Positions 45,925-57,771 of a stretch of 64,000 nucleotides of DNA are shown here, in pieces. Where the stretch lies: NCBI GenBank assembly GCA_963921195.1, contig OY992537.1:66208040-66272039 (forward strand). The letters are read 5' to 3'. Both the position numbers and the translations under genes were made by a program. The notes below the pieces were generated by a model. That model did not search any database. It saw only the letters and a list, made by a program, of their open reading frames with translations, and had not been told where the DNA came from. The stretch comes from Pegoplata infirma. Lineage: Eukaryota; Arthropoda; Insecta; Diptera; Anthomyiidae. Within the stretch, counting starts at the first letter, position 1; the number at the start of each line of letters is the position of its first letter.

Positions 45925-46255
45925 TAATGCAGTTTCCATGGGCTGAGCAGCAGTCGCTTCTGTAAATTTGTTATTGGTCCTGCCCTAAGCAGCCAAATGT
46001 CCATTTCTACGATGTTCCATGATATATTTTCGGTCCTTTTATTATTTGAATTTTATAATCAAACATTTGGAGGGATGGATATCAACGTAAACATTGGTTC
46101 CGTTGGCTTTTCTTACATTTAGATTGTAGAAATTTTCCCGCTTGGTTGCTCTTGAAATAACCGCGTTTAACATGAACTTTATCATCCTTACGAATAGGCA
46201 TGAAGCGAACATTTTACTTTTGACGCAATTCCTTGCTGAGGGAAGACGGCCAATT
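45925..46255 (-). pseudogene. RpL26: Processed pseudogene of ribosomal protein L26 (RpL26)
   Basis: The minus strand encodes, across stops and frameshifts, the characteristic uL24/eL26 series: SSLSKELRQK, then a stop in place of Y, NVRFMPIRKDDKVHVKRGYF with KSNQAGK, a shift, RKANGTNVYVDIHPSKC and, in another frame, KFTEATAAQPMETAL. This covers roughly the last three quarters of the protein; the N-terminal part is absent. Functional L26 binds 25S/28S rRNA domain I near the polypeptide exit tunnel of the large subunit. The lack of introns, 5' truncation, in-frame stops and at least two frameshifts indicate a dead retrocopy, probably reverse-transcribed by a LINE. The stop codon after META is altered. 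It lies within the outer CCCAG element. Confidence 0.88.
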
Positions 46256-46450
46256 TTTAGGACTAATGTATGCCGCTATTTGGTAGAATTTTTGTAAGGA
46301 GTGGGCAATGAGTTATTTTTGGGCTACTGGTAGCTACTTATTTTTAGGACTAATGTATGCTGTTATTTGGTAGAATTTTTGTAAGGAGTGGGTAACGAGT
46401 TATTTTTGGGCTACATGTAGCTCATTATTTGTGGTACTAATGTATGTAGT
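46253..46450 (+). repeat. Short tandem duplication
   Basis: TTTTTAGGACTAATGTATGC, TATTTGGTAGAATTTTTGTA, AGGAGTGGG and GAGTTATTTTTGGGCTAC occur twice about 85 bp apart, with a third decayed unit beginning GGTACTAATGTATGTAG at 46434. It directly adjoins the truncated 5' side of the RpL26 pseudogene. Confidence 0.75.
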
Positions 46451-46547
46451 TTTTCAGTAGCATTCTCGTAAGCGAGTGGGTATGCGGTCATTACTCCAAT
46501 AACATCACCATGTTAAAAAAATGAGTGTTTCACCAACCTAGTAACTA

Positions 46548-47693
46548 CCCAGCCAGAAATTGCCAACCGTACCAAAAAAGTACTGGCAAAGCAATTTATT
46601 TTTTGTATAGCAAGCTCTTTTTAGTAAAGTACTTGGTTTCACCGAATTAAGTACTTTGCTAGTACTTTTTTACCAAACTAAAGGCGGTTTATTTATTTGA
46701 AATATTTTTTTTTTTTAATAATTTAATTAAATTTAAACATTTTATTTGAAAACACTTAATTATGTTATAAAGTCATGACAATGGTGTCATTATCAAATTT
46801 AGTATGAATTAATTTTGATTCTACTATGTAGATACTGATTTCAATGTTATTTTTATCAAATTTGTTTAACATTGTAGAGTCCTATTTCTCTTGATGGTAG
46901 TGGAAATTTAAAAAAATCGCTACATTCAATGAAAATATTGCCTTTCAAAAATATATCATCACATTTGTATTTAGACAGCTTTCTATTTAAAATTTCAGTA
47001 ACTTTAATTACATTTTCATTGTCGAGTAAACATACGTTATCTGGATGAATTGGTTTTATTTTAAAACCATTAATTTTTACGAAAGAAAATACATCTCTCG
47101 ATTCCGAGCTTTTTTTATATTCCTAGAGAGTATTTGGAACTTCTATTAAGAGGATGAAGCAATAAATTCGCGAACTTAAGGGCTTAAGATGAAAAGCTTT
47201 AAACTAAATTTGCATAAGAAATATTGCTACAAGTCAAGAAAACTGTACCATGCATCGAAAATCGGAGTACGCCATTCGACTCAGCATGTCTCAAATAAAT
47301 GGAAATGTTGTTCATACCTCTTATTTTCTATAATAGGGGTCACTTTTGTCATGCTGTGTAATTAATATAAAATTTATTTAAAATAGAAAAATTAAAAAAA
47401 AAAGATTTCTATTGCACAAATTATTAAATAAAAAATTTTTTTATTAAATATATTTTTAATTTTGTAATGGATTGTTTTAGTTAAAAAGCTAGTAGTATTT
47501 TAAAAATTCTCGGATAGTACTTTTTAAAGTACAGGGAAAGCGCTTTTAAAAGTACTTTGCCACTACTAAATGGTGTTATCATTTAGCATCTTAGCGAGTA
47601 CTTAAAACCCAAAAAGATGGTACTTTGCCAGTATTAATTCTACCTTATTAGGTACTTTGCCAGATCTGGCCCGTATGTATTTTTCTGACTGGG
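46548..47693. mobile_element. CCCAG-ended TA-target element (inner, nested)
   Basis: Ends CCCAGCCAGAAATTGCC and, inverted, CCCAGTCAGAAAAATAC; TA at 46546-46547 and 47694-47695. Sequence near both ends carries repeated AGTACTTTGCCAGTAC-like motifs (GGCAAAGCAATTT, AAAGTACTTGG, GTACTTTGCCAG), likely binding repeats. No transposase frame. It is younger than the outer element. Confidence 0.75.
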
Positions 47694-47758
47694 TAGATAC
47701 CACCATCTATTTTAAGGCGAAACCCCCATTACTTGGTAATATAAGTTTTTACTGGGTA

Positions 47759-48639
47759 GTTAAAACACCTAGGCCATTTTAAGGTTAAATAACTAAAATG
47801 AAAAAACAAAATAAAACAAAATTTGTGTTAAAACATTTTTAACGCACGTTTGCTTCAATTTTTGTCTAATACAAAGTACAAAAATTTATTTTTTGACCGT
47901 GTTTTAATATACAATGTATAAAATCACTTTCATTTCATTATGTTGTTTATTTCCTTGTTTAGATTTCAAAAATAAGATTATAAGGACGAGTTTATACATC
48001 ATAATACAAGTGTAGATACACAAACTTATTCTAACAAAAAAAAAAAAAATTTTTGTATGAAAAGGAAATTTTTTTGTTTCAGGTTTAAGCACGTTTTCAT
48101 CATCATAATTTCAAGTGAAAATTTTCAATTAAACTTAATTGCAAAATATTTTCAAGAGCATCATCATCTCCGATATAAAATTTGTGGCCATATATTTTAG
48201 CATCAACATCTTTTTTTAGCAGCAGCAGCTACAGATACAACCTCATGGGGGAGGATTCTCTAATGTTTGTTATAATTTTTCATCGCAAAGAGACCTTTGT
48301 AAACAATTTTTTTCCTTGTGTTGTGTAATGTTGTTGGTGTTTTTCAAATGTGGTGGGTTTTGTTAGTCAGTTTACTTTTATCTTTATAAATTGGGTTTAA
48401 ACTGTTAGAATGAGTGTGAGATATTCTCTAATTGTGGGATGAAATATGTTTTTCACTTTACTTAATTACACTAGGCCCCCCAGAAAATATCATAATAAAA
48501 TATATAAAAACAAAAATGGACAGATGACAATCTGCAGATTAGAAATTTTATGTTTTTTTTTGTTGCTTAAGGAAAAAATAAGTTAAATATTTAACATATA
48601 AAATATTTTTTTTTTTTTTTAAATATTTGAATAAAAAGG
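47759..48639. other. AT-rich sequence without recognised features
   Basis: No supported gene. The 62-codon minus-strand frame at 47904-48092 is not recognisable. Confidence 0.5.
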
Positions 48640-49649
48640 AAATAAAAAACAATTGTTATCGATAACACAGAATTTTCTAAAAAAAAATTTAAAGTTATCG
48701 ATAAAACACAAAATTTATTATAGACAACTTTTTAGTTATCGATAATCGATAAGACAAAATTTCCTATAGAAAATTGGCTTGTTATCGACGTATCGATAAC
48801 AAAAAATTTCAATATACATCGATTTATAGAAAATTTTCTATTAATCGATGTAATCGATAGCAAAAAATTTTCTAGTAATCGATTTATCGATAACACTAAA
48901 TTTTCTAAAGAAAATTTTCTAGTTAGCAATGTATAGATACCAAAAAGAGTTCGATAGAAAATTTTCACGTTATCGATAACACAAAATTTTCTAGTTATCG
49001 ATGCATTAATAACATTAAATTTTTAAAGAAAATTTTTTAGTTATCGATGGATCGATAACTAGAAAATTTTATGTTATCGATTTCTTGATAACGCAGAATT
49101 TTCTATGGAACATTTTCTAATTATTGATTTATCAAAAACACAAAATTTTCTAAAGAAAATTATGTAGTTATCGATGCATAGATTTTATAGAAAATTTTCA
49201 AGTTATATTTTTTAAAGGAAATTATCTAGATATCGATTTTTTATAAAAAAAGAATTCGATTTATTGATTTATCGATAACACAAAAATATTCTATAGAAAG
49301 TTTTGTGGTTATCGATGACACAAAATTTTCTAAAGAAAATTATCTAGATATCGATTTTATAGAAAGTTTTCAAGTTATTGATGTATAATACAAAATTGTC
49401 TGTAAAAAATTTTTGTGGTTATGGATGTTTCGACAATACAAAATTTTCTAAAGAAAATTATATAGTTATCGATTCTTTTTATCGATGTATCGATAACAAA
49501 AAATTTTTGTATGCAAAATTTTCTATTTATCAGTGTATCGATAACACAAAATTTTCTTCAGAAAATTTTCTAGTAATCGATAGCAAAAAATTTTCTAGTA
49601 ATCAATTTATATACAAAATTTTCTAATTTTCAAAGAAAATTATGTCATT

Positions 49650-50028
49650 AACTGTTTGTAGGTTATTTTATAAAGTAATCAGTAAAGTTATTTTGAAAGA
49701 AAAATCACTTATTTTATAAAGGATTTATTTTTTTTACTATTTCTGTAGTTTAAAAAATATAATATACTGTTTTAAAATGAATTTTCTGTTACATTTATTT
49801 TCGGCTGTAAAAAATTTCTTCTATAGTTTTACTGTTTTTCAATACAAAATAAGTGAATATTCAGTAGTTTTTTAATGTTTTGGTAAGTCATTAAATTAAC
49901 ATTTAAAATTGACTGTAATGTGTTTTTATTTTAAATGAAAAAAACAGTGGAATGGTTTTTAAATAAAATTTCATTTGTTTTAAGTGAAGATTCACTGGAA
50001 TTTACCTACATAATTTTTTGAGTGTAGC
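49650..50028. mobile_element. Probable insertion in the ATCGAT array
   Basis: This stretch lacks ATCGAT motifs and ends in TTTTTTGAGTGTAGC, the same terminal motif as the MITE at 12410-12834. The left terminus was not clearly located; GTTTGTAGGTTATTTTATAA near 49655 is a candidate region. Non-coding. Confidence 0.45.
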
Positions 50029-50699
50029 AATGTATCGGTAACAAAAAATGTTTGATAGAAAATTTTCTAGTTATCGATAACACAAAATTTTCTAGTTATC
50101 GATGCATTGATAACATTAAGTTTTTTAAAGAAATTTTTTTAGTTATCGATGGATCGATAACTAGAAAATTTTATGTTATCGATTTCTTGATAACGCAGAA
50201 TTATCAATGGAAAATTTTTAGTTATTGATTTATCGAAAACAAAACATTTTCTAAAGCAAGTTATATAGTTATCAATTAAATTATCTAGATATCGATTTTT
50301 TATAATAAAAAATCGATTTATTGATTTATCGATAACACAAAAATTTTCTATCGAAAGTTTTGTGGTTATCGATAACACAAAATTTTCTTAAGAAAATTAT
50401 ATAATTATCGATGTATCGATTTTATAGAAAGTTTTAAAGTTATTGATTTATCTATAACACAAAATTTTATAAATAAAATTAACAAGTTATCGATGTATCG
50501 ATGACACAAAAGATGTATCGGTAATACAAAATTGTCTGTAGAAAATTTTCTGGTTATGAAGGTATCGACAATATAAAATTATCTAAAGAAAATTTTATAG
50601 TTATCGATGTATTGATAACACAAAATATTCGATGCTTAGAAAAAATAAGAATATACTTTTTTATAAAAAATTTTGTAGTTATCGATTTATCGTCGACTA

Positions 50700-50812
50700 T
50701 ATATTTTGTATAAAGGTGGACTGAAGAATAGATGGTTGGACGGAGGGCGGACGGATGGACGTACAGACGCTAGAATAGACGGACATCGCAAACATTGATC
50801 ACTGAATCTTTT
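50700..50812 (-). mobile_element. DINE-1 microsatellite fragment in the array
   Basis: GGACGGAGGGCGGACGGATG, GACGTACAGACG and AGAATAGACGGACATCGC followed by TTGATCACTGA are the reverse complement of the GTCY tract and its left flank (TCAGTGATCGA, GCGATGTCCGTC) in the DINE-1 copies at 20.1 and 26.4 kb. Confidence 0.7.
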
Positions 50813-52509
50813 TTTCGATAACTACAACATATTCTATAGAAATGTTTGTGTTATTTATTGATACATCGATGTCTACAAAATTTTCTATAGAAAATTTTCT
50901 TGTTATCTATAATTTTGTATACAAAATTTTCGAGTACTAGAAAATTCGAAAACTAGAAAATTTTACATAAAAATTATATTTTATCGATATTTAGAAAATT
51001 TTCTATAGAAAATTTTATGTTATCGGTAACTAAAAATTATTCCGTAGAAATTTTCTTCATGTTAATACATCTTTTCCTAGAAAATTTCTTCATAAAATAT
51101 TTTCTGTTATCGATATATCTAAAACTACAAAATTTTCCAAAGAACATTTGGTGTTATCGATTCATCGATAAATAGAAAACTTTCCATAGAGAATTTGGTG
51201 TTATCGATATATCGATTACTAGATAAAAAATTTTTTCTTGTTATCTATAATTTTCTATACAAAATTCTCGAGTTCTGGATAACTAGAAAATTTTAGATAA
51301 AAATTATATTTTATCGATATTTAGAAAATTTTCTATAGAAAATTTTTGTTATCGATAACTAAAAAATATTCCATAAAAATATTTTTCTTGTCAATACATC
51401 TTTGACTACATAATTTCTTTATAGAATATTTTGTGTTATCGATGCATCGATAAATAGAAAATGTTAAATGGAATATTTTATATTATCGATACATCGATAA
51501 ATAGAAAATTTTCCATGGAGAATTTTAATTATAGATTAAAAAATAATAATAAAATTTTCTTAAGAAACTTTTTTGTTACGAATACATTGAAAAAGATAAA
51601 ATTTGAAATTTTTGTGTTATCGATAAATATAAAATTTTCCATAGAGAATTTTATGTTATCGATACATCGATTAGTAGATACAACAAAATTTTCTTGTTAT
51701 CTTTAATTTTCTATAAAAAATTTTCGAGTTATCGATAACTATAAAATTTTAGATAAAAATTATATTTTATCGATGTTTAGAAAATTTTCTATAGAAATTT
51801 GTCTTACGATAACTAAAAAATATTCCATAGAAATATTTTTCTTGTCAATACATCTTTGACTAGAAAACTTCTTCATAGAATATTTTGTGTTATCGATACA
51901 TCGATAAATAGAAAATGTTCCGTAGAATATTTTATGTTATCGATACATCGATAAAGAGAAAATTTTCCATTGAGAACCTTTTTTATGGACATTTAAGAGT
52001 TATCGATAAATCGATAACTATCTATAAATAAAAATTAATTATCGATAAAAAGATAATAATAAAATTTTCTTAAGAAACTTTTTTGTTACAAATGCATTAA
52101 CAAAGATAAAATTTTCCATTGAAATTTTTGTGTTATCGGTAATATAAAAATTTTTATTTATTTTTTTTAATCGATATCTGGAAAATTTTCCATAGAAAAT
52201 TCTTTGTTATCGATAACTAGAAAATTTCCAAAGAAAGGTGGTGTTATCGTTAACTAGAAAGTTTCCTATAGAAGATTTTGTGTTATCGAAAACTAGAAAA
52301 TGTTTAATAGAAAATCTTGTGGTATCGATAAGTAGAATATTTGCCATCGAACATTTTTCTGTTATGTTCGATGTTTAGCGCCCTCTCGTGGTGACAAAAG
52401 CAATCTGAAAAAATATATCTGTTAATATTTATTTGAGATACCTTATTATCTTTCAAAAAATCTGTATTTAAACACAATTTGAGACAAAATTTTTTTTTTT
52501 TGACTTTTG

Positions 52510-53534
52510 TCCATGGGTCGAAGCATAGTGCGGCGGTCAAAGTTTTGGATTTTTGAAAAATAAAAAAAAAAAAATAAAAAATTTAAATTTCTTTCGAAAC
52601 ATCATATTTGTAAATTTTGATGCGGTGAGCACGAATATCAAAAAAAATTAAAATCGGTCGATCGGTTTTCGAGATATCGCCATTTGAAATTTGCAAAAAA
52701 TGGCGGTTTTTTCCTACGTTCAAGAAATTTTTTAAAAAACATCACAATTTTTCCCCCTCGGCCATTTCATAGAGCTTAAGACAATCTTTCATTTAAATCT
52801 AATTTGAGCCAAATCCGATCACTTTATCCCGTGGCGCCCTTCGGTCAAAGTTTTGGATTTTTGAAAAATTTCCACAAAAAATCCAAAACTTTGACCGAAG
52901 GGCGCCACGGGAAAAAATGATCGGATTTGGCTCAAATTAGATTTAAATGAAAGACTGTCTTAAACTCTATGAAATGGCCGAGGAAAAAAAATGTGATGTT
53001 TTTAAAAAAAAGTTCTTGAACGTAGGAAAAAACCACCATTTTGTGCATTTTTTGGAAAATTTCAAATGGGGATATCTCGAAAACCGTTAGACCGATTCAA
53101 GAAATTTTATGACATTCGTTTTTAGCATGCCAAAATTAATTAAAATAATGCATCAAAAACATTTTTTTTAAATTTTTAAAAAATCTAATTTTTTTTGGTG
53201 GAAATTTTTCAAAAATCCAAAACTTTGACCGAAGGGCGCCACGGGATAAAATGATCGGATTTGGCTCAAATTAGATTTAAATGAAAGATTGTCATAAGAT
53301 CTATGAAATGGCCGAGGGAAAAAAATTGTGATGTTTTTTAAAAAATTTCTTGAACGTAGGAAAAAACCGCAATTTTTTGCAAATTTCAAATGGCGATATC
53401 TCGAAAACCATTCGACCACGCGTTAATTTAATCCGATTGACTTCAAACTTGTACCACATAAGTTTTAGACCTTGGACAATAAAAATTTGCCCGGACACTT
53501 AGGAAAATCGAAAGTTGAGAAAAAAATGCCAGTC
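52510..53534. repeat. Foldback repeat of the AGACTGGCATTTTT family
   Basis: The unit CATTTAAATCTAATTTGAGC, CCGTGGCGCCCTTCGGTCAA, GTTTTGGATTTTTG is mirrored around about 52868, and a further direct copy follows at 53205-53290. Blocks CGAGATATCGCCATTTGAAA and TTCTTGAACGTAGGAAAAAA recur. The right end AAAAAATGCCAGTC is followed by TA as at 17693-17706. Non-coding, with multiple inversions generated inside one element family. Confidence 0.75.
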
Positions 53535-53539
53535 TAATA

Positions 53540-56300
53540 TACATATATGCAGAGCATCATGTAGTCGCTTTTGACCGATTATTTTTTGCATCTTTGCAAT
53601 GATTTTAATAAATTAATTTTTTAATCAAATAACTTCCTTAAGCAAATATTTCTAAATTTTATAAACAAATTTATACCAAAAATGTCCTCAAAAATGTTTT
53701 AAAATATTTTCTAAGAAAATAAATTTTTCAAATAAGTTATAAAGTCAAATATCAATATTTGCATTGTTATAAAAACTTCTTAAACAAACAAAGGTATACC
53801 AAAAACTTTTAGAAAAATTTCTTAAACTATCAAGAAAATAAAAAAATGTTGAAAAAAAAACTATGAAGACAAAAGTTTACAAATTGTAATTCATTCATAT
53901 GCATCCATATGCTGTCACACCAAGTTAGTGAATGTAGTTTAAAGTCATACTCTTAAAGTCACATTTGAACATGCATGTAGATTTTGTGGCCAACAAAACT
54001 AAGAACGGAAACAGAAGAAGTTGAAAAAGAAAGACTGCAACAACAACAACACCAGCAACACTAAAACCCCTAAAAGCCATCATAGTTAGATGTTTACTTT
54101 TCTTACACTTTTCTACAAAAAAAAAAGAAAAATAAAAAGTGAAAAAATTCTGTATGCATTTGTCTTCGTCTCTAAATATACAACACGTTGGTAAAAACTT
54201 TTAAGTACAATACTTTTTTTTTTTACTTTTCCACATTGAATTTTCTAGTTCAATAAATATTTAAAGGAAATAGAAAAACTTTGTACGTACATATGTAGTG
54301 CAACAACAAGAAAAAAATGTGAAAAAAAAATTAGAAAATTTTTAGAGCATAAGATGCAGGTGGCAAAATTTTTAGGATTACATATGGTTTTCTTAGTTAT
54401 TTGTACCATTTCTATTCCTTTTGGTATTCTTCTTTTTTACACTTTTTTTATTTGCTTTACTAGTTAACTAGGTGACACACGTATTTGTTAGTTTTGTCTC
54501 CAAATAGTTAAACGACTCTTTAAATACCATGATATTTTATTTTTCATCTCTTTCGGTTTATATATGACTCTTTAGTTAAGCATTTTTGCACTTTAACACT
54601 TTTAAGTAAATTTTTTTTTGAAAGCTTTACAATTTTTTCAGCAAAATTTTTAAGTTTTTAATGCACACTTTTGTTTTCAGAGAAATTTTGAGAATTTGAA
54701 TGCACTGGTTTGTTAAGCGCTCTTTAATTAGAAGATTTTATTTTACATAGAGGATTTCATATATTATATCATTTATATTCTGTAGCCATTAGAATTCAAA
54801 CTTACTTAAATTATTGAAAACCAGACACCGGATTTTAAAAACCGAAAACACAAAATTTTAAGTTTTCATCAAAAGTAAAAAAAATTATTGTGTTCCAAAT
54901 GTCAAGCGAATTTGGGCCAAGAAGGTGGTTCCGAGATCCAAAAAAAAGAATCACTGTTATAAAGTAACACTGATGGTTCCGAGATCCAAATTTTCTTAAA
55001 AGTCACAGCGGAATCTAAAAAGCTAACTAATCGTCAAAGAGCAAATTTGTTCACAAATAAAAAGCAAGGAGAGGCATAAGTGTTTAATTTTGTATGGCGT
55101 AACTTTTATTAGGTCGCTGAGAAGCAATATTAAGGGATAATCCATTCGAAAGAAAATGTACGGTCGTCAATGGGCCCTTCAACGACCACTAGCAATACTT
55201 GTCCAAGAGTTTTTCGCAATTATTTTTATTCACATAAAAGAAAGGGTAAATGTGCTAAAAATGAATTCTTAAGTGTGAGGGTAACGAAAGTCTTGTTATC
55301 AGTAAGTCTCTTAAGTCCTTAAAGTTTGTGAAAAAATAATATCTATTTCAGGGACAAATAAATTCATACTTGTCAAGCGAAATTAGGAACCAGAAAGGGC
55401 TTTAGGGATCCAAATTCTTGTTAAATTACTATTATTTAGTTGCAGATTGTTATAATCATAACGAAATCCAAATAGCTTTGGACTACCAATCGTACGATTC
55501 CATATTTTAACTCTGTAAAAATATGTTGCATACATAACAAAATGCAAACCAATGTTGTTTAAAGCATACCAAATTTTTACTACGCCGCAAACATCAATTT
55601 CCATCGGAGTTTGCTTGGCAGATTCCAATTTCTTGCTTCTAGAGAAAATATGTATTTTGAATTTTGAAAATAACAAAAATTCAAATAATAATAAAAAAAT
55701 ATGTACATAAATATTGAATAATCAAAAAAAAAACGTTTTCTTTTTTGTACTTTTGATAAATATCTTTTTGGAAAACGTTTTTTTTTTGTTTGTTATTTAT
55801 TTCGATCATGATGAAAATTTTTAAATAAAAAACTTTTTATATTTTTTTTTTCTGTTTGAATAATTTAAAGTTTTTTGAACTCCTACGATAAATATATTTG
55901 ATAAAATCAAAAAAAAATAAAGTTTTCCGGTGTCTGTTGAAAACTTAAAATATTGAAAATAAATAAAAATAAATATTTTCCCCCGTATATTTATTTTAAA
56001 ATAAAAACCCGCATTTCTTACAGTTTTTTTTTTAATTTTTCGGAAAAAAATTGAAAATTGTTTGCCAGAATGAGTTTAAAGTAGTGCACTTGAACCAAAT
56101 GGACTGGGATTTTTTTTTCTCCTTTTGTAGGCGTGGATTAGGGTAGTCGGAAATTCCGTTTACTTCGCCAAATGTCAATATAACTCAAAAAATGAAAGAT
56201 GGCAACGTAACGAATTTTTTGAAACCAATGTCAGCACCCAACGATGATTTGAAGTGATTTTAATTAATTATATGTGTTCGCAATCTTCGAAGAAATCTTT
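53540..56300. other. AT-rich sequence without recognised features
   Basis: Short CAACAACAACA-like runs (54035-54060) are present. A duplicated GATGGTTCCGAGATCCAAA-type phrase occurs at 54925 and 54973. The 97-codon minus-strand frame at 55383-55676 is slightly less biased than other chance frames but shows no motif I can name. No gene is called. Confidence 0.45.
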
Positions 56301-56303
56301 AAT

Positions 56304-57070
56304 TTTAACATGATAATGCTTTTAGGGGTGACATGACACAATCCCCACGGACATAATCCTCATTTCCGTTATGGGGATCAATGATCAATGACCAAGTTCA
56401 TTTCGGTCATAACCCCCATAATGTTAGTGGGGATTATGACCTAAAAAAAATAATTTGGACATAATCCCAATAAAAAACAGACATAAGCCCTAGATTTATG
56501 GGGATAATGACCACGTAACAAATTGCCATAATCCCCATTACAGGGATTATGCCCACTATACTAGTTGTATTTCTTTTCTTGTCTTGAAAGGTTTTTTGTG
56601 TAGCCGGCATTCGGCCGGGCTTAGGGATAACAAACTCCATAAATTAATTTAGCGGCTTCGCTAAGCCTACCCTCTCTGCAGAAAATGGGGATTATGACCA
56701 AAATTGCTTTGGCCTTACTCCCCATAATGTCAATGGGGGTTATGGCCGAAAAAAGTTCGGTCTTAACCCCCATTTCCGTTATGGGGGTAATGTCCGTGGG
56801 GATTATGTCCTATCATCGCTTTTAGGCAGATGTCTACATTATAGAATTGACCCCACCTCAGTTTGACTATATAAGCTACAGACTAAAAAAAAAGAAAATA
56901 AGAATTACCAAAAAGGTTTATAACTTCGATTTGTTACTTATTCACCTGATGGTGAATAAAAAAGGGTTTTCACCAGTTGGTTAATAAAACGTAACATTAT
57001 TATTTTTCAACAAAAAATATTTTTTTGCCTCAAATTTATTTTTTCATCATTTTTTTATTTTCTTTTCTCA
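56304..57070 (+). mobile_element. Array-bearing repeat, copy 5, interrupted by a MITE
   Basis: TTTTAACATGATAATG begins the copy. After the insertion at 56327-56817 it resumes GCTTTTAGGCAGATGTC, CACCTCAGTTTGACTATA, TTCACCTGATGGTGAA and TTCACCAGTTGG, then a short T-rich array. A DINE-1 start (ATACCCTCCA) follows immediately, as in copy 6. Confidence 0.7.
56327..56817. mobile_element. MITE with 9-bp TSD, Mutator-like
   Basis: The flanks GCTTTTAGG at 56318-56326 and 56818-56826 are identical. The ends read GGTGACATGACACAATCCCC and, inverted, GATGATAGGACATAATCCCC, followed by CACGGACAT on both sides. A 9-bp duplication and G-starting TIRs fit the Mutator superfamily. The interior is built of inverted and direct copies of CCCCATAATG and GGGGATTATG. 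An 8-bp TSD with one more G in the element is an alternative reading. No transposase. Confidence 0.82.
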
Positions 57071-57103
57071 TTTTTATACCCTCCAATCACAGTATGGGGT
57101 ATA

Positions 57104-57619
57104 CATTAAAAAAACACCTTGTAAAATAACAAGAAAAACTTGTTATTTTTATTTTTTGCTACCTCCTATCTGACAAGAATTCCTTGTAATTTTACAAGCT
57201 TTTTACCAATAAATTTGTAATTTTACAAGATTTTTACCAATAAAATTGTAAATTTCAATTTTTATTACCCATTAAAACTTACAAGGAGGTTTCGTAACTT
57301 TACAAGATTTTTTACAATTTTACGAGAATTCCTAGTAAAAATTACAAGCTGTTTTGAAATTTTACCAATACAATTGTAATTTACATTTTTTTGAGGCAAT
57401 AAAACCTACAAGAAATTATTGTAAATTTACCAGTTTTTTTTTTTTTTGTAAAAACCCACTGAAATATGTTAAATTATGTACAAGAAAAATTGTAAAATTA
57501 CAAAAAAATGGAAGTATCGATAATTTTTTTTTGTTAAAAAACAAGGAAAACTCTTAAATATTGGTAAAATAGGATTACGAGACTTTTTCTAGTAATTTCA
57601 CAAAGTTTGTTTTTGTGTG
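57104..57619. mobile_element. TA-target MITE, TTTTTTGAGTGTA-end family, copy 2
   Basis: It interrupts GGGTATACTCACTTTG of the DINE-1. TA flanks at 57102-57103 and 57620-57621. The ends CATTAAAAAAACACC and, inverted, CACACAAAAACAAAC are diverged. GATTACGAGACTTTTTCTAG and repeated AATTTTACAAG motifs link it to the copy at 12410. A small CTGAGTACTCTGTGTACA duplication sits at the right border. Confidence 0.65.
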
Positions 57620-57771
57620 TACTGAGTACTCTGTGTACACTGTACTCACTTTGTCATTCCGTGTGTAACACATCGAAATATCGGTGTAGGACCTCATAAA
57701 GTGTATATATTATTGATCAGTGATCGATTCTAAGACTTTTAAGCGATGTCCGCCCGTCTGTCCGTCCGTCT

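Larger units (their letters stand above)
45322..47756. mobile_element. CCCAG-ended TA-target element (outer)
   Basis: Ends CCCAGTAAAAACTTGG and, inverted, CCCAGTAAAAACTTAT; TA duplications at 45320-45321 and 47757-47758. It contains a decayed RpL26 copy, a tandem pair of TTTTTAGGACTAATGTATGC segments (46253-46440) and a nested CCCAG element. A fragment of its right part is at 10830-10910. Whether the RpL26 copy landed in the element or was captured with it cannot be told from one copy. Confidence 0.72.
48640..52370. repeat. ATCGAT-rich satellite array, about 47-bp period
   Basis: Units combine GTTATCGATACATCGATAAC-type palindromes with AAAATTTTCTATAGAAAATTTT-type palindromes (here cited in parts). 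A 47-bp period was measured between TATCGATA at 51891 and 51938. Dozens of ATCGAT sites are present. The array is degenerate and interrupted by unrelated AT-rich sequence at 49650-50028 and a DINE fragment at 50700-50810. Open frames here merely translate the repeat and are not genes. Confidence 0.88.

Noticed and set aside
48732..52540. Several 78-82 codon frames with recurring SINRKFSIENF-like peptides
   Set aside because: The peptides simply translate the ATCGAT/AAAATTTTCTA satellite and appear on both strands.
55383..55676. 97-codon minus-strand frame with less biased composition
   Set aside because: No recognisable motif, no splice or promoter context and no paralogue in the window; insufficient to call a gene.
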